Of a DNA stretch of 64,000 bases, positions 1-7,413 are shown piece after piece. Numbering within the stretch: the first letter of the stretch is position 1; every line of letters begins with the position of its first letter. A model generated the notes under the pieces. The model ran no database searches, was not told the origin of the DNA, and saw nothing but the letters and a program-made list of their open reading frames with translations. A program made the position numbers and the translations under genes. Origin of the DNA: Selenomonadaceae bacterium (GTDB lineage: Bacteria; Bacillota; Negativicutes; Selenomonadales; Selenomonadaceae); contig JAFRRH010000022.1 in the NCBI GenBank assembly GCA_017428215.1, positions 90,756 to 154,755 on the forward strand. The letters are read 5' to 3'.

Positions 1-524
1 AAAAATAATTGGAAAAATGTCATCCACATATAGTTACACGAGCCAGTTAGCCAAAGCGTGCTCATCATCGACGACGCCTGCAAAATAAACAGCGTGAAAA
101 AAATCCAAATCAAAGCCGCCCGCGAAATTTTCAGCCACGTATTTGATAAATTTATTATCGTCAAAACTAAAAATATAAAAATTACCGTGTTTGCAATGTC
201 AAATATTGGTTTGCCTATCCAGATAAAAAATTGTACGAAGAAATGAGCAAAAATCCGCCCGCCCCAATCAAAATAATGCGACGTTAGCGATTTAAAAATA
301 TCGCCGAATGATTCAATGCGGTCTCTGTGCTCAATTTCCGGCGAACCGAATTGCATTGCCTCTAAATTTCCGCCGTGCGCCCCGTCCCAAATGAATGCGT
401 AGCCGTAATCGTCGTGACTTAGCGGACATAATGCCGTTCGCACAAAGAAAAATCCCGCGAACGCCACAAATAAAATCAATGACCGCGAGGAATCCATTGT
501 TTGAACCAAACGTTTAAAACTCAA
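1..524 (-). CDS. DUF6056-like multi-pass membrane protein (3' end beyond window)
   Basis: An open frame runs off the left edge without a stop and gives about 174 N-terminal residues. The translation starts with a hydrophobic segment (SLILFVAFAGFFFVRTALC), followed by LSHDDYGYAFIWDG, SHYFDWGGRIFAHFFVQFF, two further membrane segments and GSCNYMW. The DDYxYAF, WGGR and GSxNYMW motifs are what I associate with the DUF6056 family of polytopic proteins, thought to be glycosyltransferase-like; that assignment is from memory. I chose the TTG at 524 because a GGGAGG SD lies 7 nt upstream. An in-frame ATG at 497 lacks an SD. The function is unknown; a cell-envelope glycan role is inference. Confidence 0.6.
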   Translation of the reverse strand, partial: MSFKRLVQTMDSSRSLILFVAFAGFFFVRTALCPLSHDDYGYAFIWDGAHGGNLEAMQFGSPEIEHRDRIESFGDIFKSLTSHYFDWGGRIFAHFFVQFFIWIGKPIFDIANTVIFIFLVLTIINLSNTWLKISRAALIWIFFTLFILQASSMMSTLWLTGSCNYMWMTFFQLF

Positions 525-546
525 GCAAAAGCCTCCCTTTTATCAG

Positions 547-3225
547 TTAGGACTTAGTGCCGCTGTAAGTGATGAAATTATTTTTATTCGCGCCGCTCGT
601 TAAGTCTGAAGAGTAATTAAGTTCGGCTACGGAATAAGATTTGCTTTCGACAAGCGAACTGAGATTATCGGACGTCGCAAAATTATTTTCCTCGGCGAAC
701 CACAACTGCGCAACTTTTGCCGTCGTATACATTTTGGAGTAAGTCTCGCCCGATTCGCTGATAAAGTTAATGTTCTTCCCTGCGGCGTCTTTTAAAGTCA
801 ACGTGCTTGAACCGACCTTGACGACGACATCGGAGCCGCTCTTGGAAGTTTTATAACTGCCGCTCGTGATTTGAATCGTGTCACCGTCATTGAAGCCGAC
901 AACGGTATCCTTGCCGTCGCCCGCGCCGAATTCGTAAGTAATATCTTTGCCGCCTTCGTTGTCGTCGTCGTTGAAGTTGACGATATAATCGTTGCCGCCG
1001 CTGCCCGCAATCGTGATGTGGTTGCCGTAATTGGAAATGCTGTCATTGCCTGCGCCGCCGACCAAATAAACTTTGACGCCTTCGTTGATAATTGTATCTT
1101 TGCCCTCGCCGCCTTCGATAGTAACTTCAATTCCGGCGGAGTAAATGGAATCGTTGCCGCTCATGCCGTAGATAAGTGCCTTACTGCCGTAATTTGCAAT
1201 CGTATCCTTGCCGTAGCCGCCGCTCAATGTAACTTCTTCGCCGTTATTGCTGATAGAGTCATTGCCCGTTCCGCCGTCGATAAAAACTTCGGTTGCAACA
1301 TTTGAGGCGGTGTCATTGCCGCTGCCCAAGCTGATTGCGCACGTATTGCCTTCGTTTTCGACGTAATCGTCACCAATGCCGCCGTCAATGAGGACGTTAT
1401 CGCCCGAATTTGCAATGGTGTCCGAATCGTCTTCGCCAAAAATTATGACAGAATCAGCCTCGTTAGTGATTTTGTCTTTGCCCGCGCCGCCGTAAATTTG
1501 GGACTTATAACCGGAAGTAAAGAGCGTGTCGTTACCGCTCGACCTGGTGAAAACGCTGTTTGTAATGTTGTCGTTGCCGTCACCGCCGTAAATTTGCGCT
1601 GCATAACCGTAGTTGGTGATTTTATCATTGCCTGCGTCGCCGTAAATTGTGGCATTGGTTCCGCCGTCATTTGTTATGGTATCTTTGCCTTCGCCGCCCA
1701 ACATGGAAACATTTTTGCCGCCGGTGAATTTGACGGAATACATTTTACCGTCAGAAGAAACAATCCAGGCTCCGTTGGAAGGTTCTTCGCCGTCGGAAAT
1801 TTTTTTACTCTTTGTAAAGCCCTTGCTGGTAAAGCCGTCAATATCGTTGAGTAAGTTATCATTACCGCTGCCGCCGATAAAAATCACGGAATTGCCTTCG
1901 GTGTTCATAAGCGTATCTTTACCCGCGCCGCCGATGAGCGTGACTTTCGACCCGGCACTTGAGACCAGGTCGTTGCCTTTGCCGCAGTCAATCGAAACAT
2001 TTGATCCGCCACTATTTAATGTGTCATTGCCTTTGCCGCCGTCAATCGAAACCTTCGAGCCGGTATTACTTAATGCGTCATTGCCTTTGCCGCCGAGGAT
2101 TGTAACTTTATCGTAGTAATTGTTGACAGCGTCGTCACCTGCGCCCGCATTGATTGAGACTTTCGCGCCCGAATTAACAATGTTATCGTTGCCGGAGCCG
2201 CCCTTCATGGTAACTTTGTCGTGATAGTTTATCGCGAAGTTGTCATTGACGGAAACGGTTTTGCGGTAAGTGTCGTAATCAAAAGTCGTATCAGTTCCGG
2301 CTTGCTTGGCGAAATAGCGCATGAACATGTAGCCGCCGGCATAAGCCTCAAGCGGGATACCTGTCGTTACGCTTTTGTTGACCAAAACTTTATCGAGGAT
2401 GTCGGGATTTTGAGCGTATTCAATAATATCAAATGTACGTTCGTCGTCTATGCCGTGAATTAATTCTGCGGAGCCGCCCTCAAGCAAAAAGCCCGGCAGA
2501 TACCCGAAGTAAAGGATATTGCTCGCCATTGTGCCATGAACAAATTCATGAGCCAAAACTCTGTCGAGGTCGCCCTGACCAACTGTTTGACCGTGCCGGT
2601 CATCGGAATCCATATCCTTAAAGAACGCCATGTTCACGGTAAGAGTTTGCGACTCAAAAGTTTCGCCGTCTTCGGAACCAAAACCGACCGCTGCCAAGAA
2701 ACCGTTACTTTCGTCGTCAATGAACTCCAGCTTGAGGCGCGAAGAAGTAGTATCCGTCTCGTCAAAAGAGAAGCCGTAACTTTCCTTGATTAATTTAAGC
2801 GCGTCGGGAATCCACCAGCTGTAAAGTCCTTTAACGACGTATTGTTGGTCAGCGGTTAAGGATTTTTTGGGCGGAATGCCGTAAATTGTCAAGCCATCGA
2901 CAGTGAACGACGTGCCCGAAGGATATTTTGCCTTGCCTTTCGAAGGCAGAATGTCATACTTGCCTTTTACTTTGGAGCCGCCCGCGTCCGAGCCGCTGAT
3001 TGCGCCGGTGTCGTCGTTGGTGAGGATTATTCCGCACTTTTCGATCAAAAACGTCTGCCAATTCTTCGCCGAGCGCAAATCGTTCATGAATTGCTTTTTG
3101 ACGGCGGCAAAATTTTTGAAATTAGAACTTGCACGAATCGCCTCGTTGACTGCGGCTCCTCCTTTGAGCGTCGTGTTGTCGAGGCTCTGCATAAAGTTGT
3201 AAATTACTTCCTGCTGTGTTGCCAT
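547..3225 (-). CDS. RTX-like calcium-binding repeat protein with zinc metallopeptidase-type domain
   Basis: The product has 892 residues and no Sec signal peptide. Residues 1-90 form a module shared with two other proteins in this window and ending in NDDTGAISGSDAGG. Residues ~110-330 resemble a peptidase: AHEFVHGTMASN contains HExxH, and LLEGGSAELIHG about 20 residues later could supply the third zinc ligand. From ~345 to ~745 there are about 20 glycine/aspartate nonapeptide-like repeats (GGxGNDxxxN), the hemolysin-type calcium-binding fold. The last ~130 residues match the C-terminus of the neighbouring pseudogene almost exactly. The start ATG has GGAGGT 6-7 nt upstream. Export by a type I system is likely for this architecture but no transporter genes are present. 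The substrate is unknown. Confidence 0.8.
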   Translation of the reverse strand: MATQQEVIYNFMQSLDNTTLKGGAAVNEAIRASSNFKNFAAVKKQFMNDLRSAKNWQTFLIEKCGIILTNDDTGAISGSDAGGSKVKGKYDILPSKGKAKYPSGTSFTVDGLTIYGIPPKKSLTADQQYVVKGLYSWWIPDALKLIKESYGFSFDETDTTSSRLKLEFIDDESNGFLAAVGFGSEDGETFESQTLTVNMAFFKDMDSDDRHGQTVGQGDLDRVLAHEFVHGTMASNILYFGYLPGFLLEGGSAELIHGIDDERTFDIIEYAQNPDILDKVLVNKSVTTGIPLEAYAGGYMFMRYFAKQAGTDTTFDYDTYRKTVSVNDNFAINYHDKVTMKGGSGNDNIVNSGAKVSINAGAGDDAVNNYYDKVTILGGKGNDALSNTGSKVSIDGGKGNDTLNSGGSNVSIDCGKGNDLVSSAGSKVTLIGGAGKDTLMNTEGNSVIFIGGSGNDNLLNDIDGFTSKGFTKSKKISDGEEPSNGAWIVSSDGKMYSVKFTGGKNVSMLGGEGKDTITNDGGTNATIYGDAGNDKITNYGYAAQIYGGDGNDNITNSVFTRSSGNDTLFTSGYKSQIYGGAGKDKITNEADSVIIFGEDDSDTIANSGDNVLIDGGIGDDYVENEGNTCAISLGSGNDTASNVATEVFIDGGTGNDSISNNGEEVTLSGGYGKDTIANYGSKALIYGMSGNDSIYSAGIEVTIEGGEGKDTIINEGVKVYLVGGAGNDSISNYGNHITIAGSGGNDYIVNFNDDDNEGGKDITYEFGAGDGKDTVVGFNDGDTIQITSGSYKTSKSGSDVVVKVGSSTLTLKDAAGKNINFISESGETYSKMYTTAKVAQLWFAEENNFATSDNLSSLVESKSYSVAELNYSSDLTSGANKNNFITYSGTKS

Positions 3226-3256
3226 AAAACTACCTCCAAAATTAAACTGCCCGTTA

Positions 3257-3286
3257 ATTATAGCACAAAAAAAAAATTCCCGCCAA
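3257..3286 (-). promoter_or_regulatory. Promoter of the RTX-like gene, overlapping an upstream terminator
   Basis: On the minus strand TTGGCG (3286-3281) and TATAAT (3262-3257) are separated by 18 nt. The -35 box lies in the descending arm of the terminator hairpin of the upstream pseudogene, and the U-tract fills the spacer. Confidence 0.55.
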
Positions 3287-3297
3287 ATTTGACGGGA
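3265..3297 (-). terminator. Terminator of the RTX pseudogene
   Basis: The minus strand reads TCCCGTCAAATTTGGCGGGA followed by about ten T, a GC-rich hairpin with a U-tract just downstream of the stop at 3319. Confidence 0.75.
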
Positions 3298-3318
3298 TTA
3301 AAATTTTGGTCGCGCAGA

Positions 3319-5561
3319 TTATTTTTTGCTACTGTACGTTATGAGATTATCTTTCTGCTTTAGGCTCGTTAAGTCTGACGAGTAATCCAAATCGTCGGAA
3401 GAATAGACCGCCGCAGATTTATTTTTGACCAGCGAACTGAGATTATCGGACGTCGCGAAATTATTTTCTTCGGCGAACCACAACTGCGCAACTTTTGCCG
3501 TCGTATAAGTTTTGGAGTAAGTCTCGCCCGTTTCGCTGATAAAGTTAATGTTCTTCCCTGCGGCGTCTTTTAAAGTCAACGTACTCGAACTGACCTTGAC
3601 GACGACATCGGAGCCGCTCTTGGAAGTTTTATAACTGCCTTCCGTGATTTGAACCGTGTCGCCGTCGTTAAAGCCGAGAATTGTATCTTTTCCGTCGCCC
3701 GCGCCGAATTGATAAACAATATGCTTGCCTTTGTTGCTGATACTGTCGTTTTCGGTGCCGCCCGCGATAGTTACGTGCTCGCCTTCGTTGTAAATCGTAT
3801 CGTTGCCAGAATCTCCGAGAATAATTGCATTAACTCCCTCATTATACAGAGAATCTTTGCCACTTCCGCCAAATAATTTCGCCGCTGTTGTAGACATAAT
3901 CGTTATCCGCGCCGCCATAAATGCTTGCAACCGTCCCGCTGTTGTTAATCGAGTCCAATCCGTTCTGCCCGTAGATTTTAACGCCAGAACTTTCATTATT
4001 TACGGTGTCATTGCCGTCGCCGCCATAAATTTTTGCCTCATTACCGCTCAATGAGATTGTTGCCGTACTGTTTAGAGGCACAGAGACAATTTCAAGCGTG
4101 TTATTGCCGTTAAAAATCAAATCGGCATCTGCGCCGCCGTAAGTCGTCGATTTCGAGCCGTAATTTTCTATAGAATCAACGCCATCGCCGCCGTAAAGCC
4201 GAGATTTATTCGCGTAATTCGTTAATGAATCACTTCCCGCGCCGCCGTAGACTGATGAGCTGTTTCCGCCGACCAATTCTATCGTGTAAGTAGAAATTTC
4301 AGCCTCTCCTGTCGATACCAAAGCAATATTATCGTTTATATTTCTTATTTCAGTACCAATCTGCTCCGAATTAATTACTGCGATTGTATTAAACGTAGAA
4401 ATGCTGTTATTGATTGAATCATTGCCCGCATTGCCGCCGATTGAGGACTTTGCACCGAAATTTTTGATTAAATCATTACCAGTGCCGCCTAAAACAGTAA
4501 CTTTATCGCCAAAGTTTTTAATTTCATATTTACCTGAACCGCTGTTTATCGAAATTTGTTCTCCGTCGTTAAAAATTGAGTCGTCTCCCGACCCGCCGTC
4601 GATTGTAACCTTGCTTGAATAATTTCTTATAACGTCAGTAGCCGCGCCCGCAGTAATTTTAACGTCAGAACCGCTGTTTGTTATCGTATCGTTGCCTTTT
4701 CCGCCCTTCATGGTGACTGTATACCAATAATTAGTCGCGAATCCGCCGTTTGAGCCAATCGAAACGGTTTTTCTATATTTATCGTAGGCAAAAGTCGTAT
4801 CAGTCGCCGCTTGCTTGGCAAAATAGCGCATAAATATATATCCGCCTGCATAAGCCTCATAGATAATTTCAGTGAAGGTCGGGTCTAATATTTTTTCAAA
4901 AGCGGAAGGATCTTTGGCGTAATTGACAATATGTACATAACGAGAGTCGCCTGCGCCGTGAACTAACTCTGCTATGCCGCCCTCACGAAGAAAAATTGGC
5001 AAATCGGCGTAATAATTGACGTTAGACGCTATTTATAAATGTTTACGCCAAGAATACGAGATTCAAAGTTTTTAAAGTTGCGTTTTTATCTGTAGTAGGT
5101 AATGTAAGCAAAAAAATAACCGACATTTAGTCGGCGAACTTCAATTTCAGGCGAGAATTGGTCGTATAGGCGTCGTAAAAGGAATAACCGTAACTTTCTT
5201 TAATCAAAGCGAGCGCATCGCGAATCCACCAGCTGTAAAGCCATTTGACGACGTATTGTTGGTCTTTAGTGAGCAAATTTTTATCTTTAATGACAGTTGT
5301 AGCGGTTTTTTCAGTGCCGCCCGCGTCCGAACCCGAAATTGCGCCCGTGTCCGCGTTGTCGAGGATAATTCCGCACTTTTCGACCAAGAAAGTATGCCAA
5401 TTCTTAGCAGATTTCTGGTCTGCGAGGAATTTATTCACGACTTCTTGATAGTTGGAGAAATTTGAACTTGCTTTGACTGCTTCGTCGAGTGCGGCGCGTC
5501 CACTAAGCTTGGTTTGATTCAAACTTTGGTTAAACGCCTTAATTACTTCCTGTTGAGTCAT
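3319..5561 (-). pseudogene. Broken RTX-like metallopeptidase paralogue (HExxH region deleted, frameshift)
   Basis: This is a decayed paralogue of the 547-3225 gene. The N-terminal piece (5561-5127, 144 aa, starting MTQQEVIKAFNQSLNQTKL) stops at LKLKFAD. The next recognisable homology, ASNVNYYADLP, resumes at about 5035, so roughly 70 residues that carry HExxH in the intact copy are replaced by about 90 bp of unrelated sequence with stops. Homology then continues through FLREGGIAELVHG and RTX repeats to about 3880. There the frame shifts within a short A/T run (3871-3880), and the repeats continue in another frame to 3319. A normal SD (GGAGGTAG) and promoter remain, so the 144-residue stub may still be made. 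The frameshift could be a sequencing error; the deletion could not be a one-base error. Confidence 0.8.
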
Positions 5562-5593
5562 AAAACACTACCTCCAAATGAAAATGCGTCCTG

Positions 5594-5621
5594 ATTATAC
5601 TACAAAAAAATTTCCCGCCAA
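5594..5621 (-). promoter_or_regulatory. Promoter of the RTX pseudogene, overlapping the cobB terminator
   Basis: On the minus strand TTGGCG (5621-5616) and TATAAT (5599-5594) are 16 nt apart. As at 3257-3286, the -35 box is part of the preceding terminator hairpin. Confidence 0.5.
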
Positions 5622-5633
5622 ATGTGACGAGAA
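5604..5633 (-). terminator. Terminator of cobB
   Basis: The minus strand forms TTCTCGTCA / TGGCGGGAA (9 bp including G-U pairs, 4-nt loop) followed by a run of T, just after the cobB stop. Confidence 0.65.
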
Positions 5634-5642
5634 AATTTTTTT

Positions 5643-6374
5643 CTAAGCAAGCCGATTTGCCTTTGCAAGAGTTTCGCAGATATTTTCACGTATGACAAGT
5701 TCAGCGTCGGAATCTGCGCGGGTTGCGGTCTTGTTTATTAAAATCAAATGTTCGCCTCTGAAATAATCAATCAGTCCCGCCGCAGGATAAACAATTAAAC
5801 TCGTGCCGCCGACAATGAGCGTATCAGCATTTAAAATCGCTTGAATCGAATTGGAAATAGTCTCGTTATCGAGTGATTCGCCGTAGAGAACAACATCGGG
5901 CTTGACAATGCCGCCGCAATCGCAGTAAGGAATCGGAACGTTATTCAAAATAAATTCGACGCCATATTTTTTTCCGCATTTAGTGCAATAACTGCGCCGA
6001 ATCGAGCCGTGAAGTTCATAAACAACTTTCGAGCCGGCGATTTGATGAAGTCCGTCGATATTTTGCGTTATAACCGCGCTCAAAATTCCGCGCCGTTCAA
6101 GTTCGGCAAGCGCAAGATGTCCGGCGTTGGGTTTTGCGTCGAGATAAACAAAACGTTCGCGATAAAAGGCAAAAAATTCTTCGGGGTGGTTTAAAAAGAA
6201 ATTATGCGACGCCATTTCCTCCGACGAAAAAGTTTTATTGAGTTTCTGATTATAAATGCCATTCGCGCTCCGAAAATCTGGAATGCCAGACTCGGTAGAC
6301 ATGCCCGCGCCGCCAAAGAAAACTGCGTTTGTACTTTTGGATAAAATATCGGCAAGTTTTTCAATGTCAGTCAT
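5643..6374 (-). CDS. cobB: Sir2-family NAD-dependent protein deacylase
   Basis: The product is a 243-residue sirtuin that removes acyl groups from protein lysines, using NAD+ and releasing nicotinamide. Visible motifs are FFGGAGMSTESGIPDFRS (NAD-binding GAGxSxxSGIPDFR), TQNIDGLHQIAG with the catalytic histidine in YELHGSI, a four-cysteine zinc site (CTKCGKKY ... CDCGGIVKPDVVLYGE) and GGTSLIVYPAA. The length is typical of bacterial class III/U sirtuins. I chose ATG 6374, which has GGAGG 8 nt upstream; a TTG at 6389 overlaps that SD. The gene has its own promoter and terminator, so it is probably monocistronic. Confidence 0.93.
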   Translation of the reverse strand: MTDIEKLADILSKSTNAVFFGGAGMSTESGIPDFRSANGIYNQKLNKTFSSEEMASHNFFLNHPEEFFAFYRERFVYLDAKPNAGHLALAELERRGILSAVITQNIDGLHQIAGSKVVYELHGSIRRSYCTKCGKKYGVEFILNNVPIPYCDCGGIVKPDVVLYGESLDNETISNSIQAILNADTLIVGGTSLIVYPAAGLIDYFRGEHLILINKTATRADSDAELVIRENICETLAKANRLA

Positions 6375-6401
6375 CTCGTTCACCTCCAAAGTTTTTGTAG
6401 A

Positions 6402-6430
6402 ATTTTAAATCAATGCACAGCTTTTGGCAA
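6402..6430 (-). promoter_or_regulatory. cobB promoter
   Basis: On the minus strand TTGCCA (6430-6425), a 17-nt spacer and TAAAAT (6407-6402) lie about 28 nt upstream of the cobB start. Confidence 0.6.
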
Positions 6431-6436
6431 CGCACC

Positions 6437-6464
6437 TTGAAATTTATTTTTCGTTTGATATAAT
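6437..6464 (+). promoter_or_regulatory. metQ promoter
   Basis: TTGAAA (6437-6442), a 16-nt spacer and TATAAT (6459-6464). Only ~28 nt of leader remains before the gene, too short for a SAM riboswitch. Confidence 0.7.
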
Positions 6465-6498
6465 TCGCGGCATAATAAATTACATAGGAGGAATTTTT

Positions 6499-7332
6499 AT
6501 GCGAGGAAAATTTTTTGCGGCTCTGACATTGGCGGCGACGCTGTTAATTACAGGTTGTGGCGGCGGCGACAACCCAGCTAAAACCGAAGGCGATAAACCT
6601 GCCGCTAAGGAAGTTACACTTAAAATCGGCGCAACTCCCGTGCCACACGCGGAAATTTTGGAAGAAATTAAACCCGACCTCAAGGAAAAGGGCATTACGC
6701 TTGAAGTTATCGAGTTTAACGACTATGTTCAGCCGAATATCGCGCTTAACGATAAGGAACTCGACGCGAATTTCTTCCAACACGAGCCGTATTTAAATGA
6801 CTTCGTTAAAGAGCACAAAGACGTTAAACTTAAGAACGCGGGCGGCGTGCATATCGAGCCTATGGGCATTTACTCTAAAAAAATTAAAGACTTAAAAGAA
6901 CTTGCCGACGGCGCAACGGTTTCAATCCCGAATGACCCGACTAACGGCGGACGTGCCTTGCTGTTACTTCAAAAAGCTGGCTTGCTTAAGCTTAAAGACG
7001 GCGTAAACGAAATGGCGACTGTCCAAGACATTGCCGAGAATCCCAAAAACTTAAATATTCAAGAAGTTGAAGCGGCTCAACTCCCGCGCACACTTGAAGA
7101 CGTGGATATTTCAATTATCAACACGAACTTTGCAATGAATGCTGACCTCAACCCTATGAAAGACGCGCTTTTTATCGAGGATAAAACTTCGCCGTATGTG
7201 AATATCATTGCCGTGCGCGACGGCGACGAAAATCGCGAGGAAATTAAAACTCTCCTGAACGTAATCAAAACCGACAAAGTTAAAAAGTTTATCGAAGAGA
7301 AATATAAAGGAGCTATTGTTCCTGCATTTTAA
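6499..7332 (+). CDS. metQ: MetQ/NlpA-family substrate-binding lipoprotein
   Basis: The 277-residue product has a lipoprotein signal (MRGKFFAALTLAATLLITGC, lipobox LITGC) and a NlpA/MetQ binding fold. The mature part begins KIGATPVPHAEILEEIKPDLKEKGI and includes QPNIALNDKELDANFFQHEPYL and VSIPNDPTNGGRALLLLQKAGLL, all typical of D/L-methionine-binding components of MetNIQ importers. The start ATG follows TAGGAGGA at 7 nt. An upstream in-frame start at 6424 would destroy the signal peptide. No metN or metI is adjacent, so the ATPase and permease must be elsewhere. Methionine is the family's usual ligand; related amino acids cannot be excluded. Confidence 0.88.
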   Translation: MRGKFFAALTLAATLLITGCGGGDNPAKTEGDKPAAKEVTLKIGATPVPHAEILEEIKPDLKEKGITLEVIEFNDYVQPNIALNDKELDANFFQHEPYLNDFVKEHKDVKLKNAGGVHIEPMGIYSKKIKDLKELADGATVSIPNDPTNGGRALLLLQKAGLLKLKDGVNEMATVQDIAENPKNLNIQEVEAAQLPRTLEDVDISIINTNFAMNADLNPMKDALFIEDKTSPYVNIIAVRDGDENREEIKTLLNVIKTDKVKKFIEEKYKGAIVPAF

Positions 7333-7382
7333 CCTAATAGCGCGAGGATTCTTCCAAGATGAATCGCGGTTTAAAAAATTTA

Positions 7383-7413
7383 CCCGCAGAAGATTTTATC
7401 TGCGGGATTTTTT
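7383..7413 (+). terminator. Terminator between metQ and the convergent acyltransferase gene
   Basis: CCCGCAGA-agattttA-TCTGCGGG (8-bp stem) followed by ATTTTTTAT ends metQ transcription. Upstream A/T-rich sequence may let it work weakly on the other strand. Confidence 0.75.

Noticed and set aside
871..2116. Long plus-strand frames rich in Val, Ala, Pro and Leu opposite the RTX-like gene
   Set aside because: They are antisense shadows of the repeated GGxGND codons; no SD, no homology, and the minus strand has the real gene.
6465..6498. SAM riboswitch upstream of metQ
   Set aside because: Only ~28 nt separate the promoter from the gene, too short for any SAM riboswitch class.
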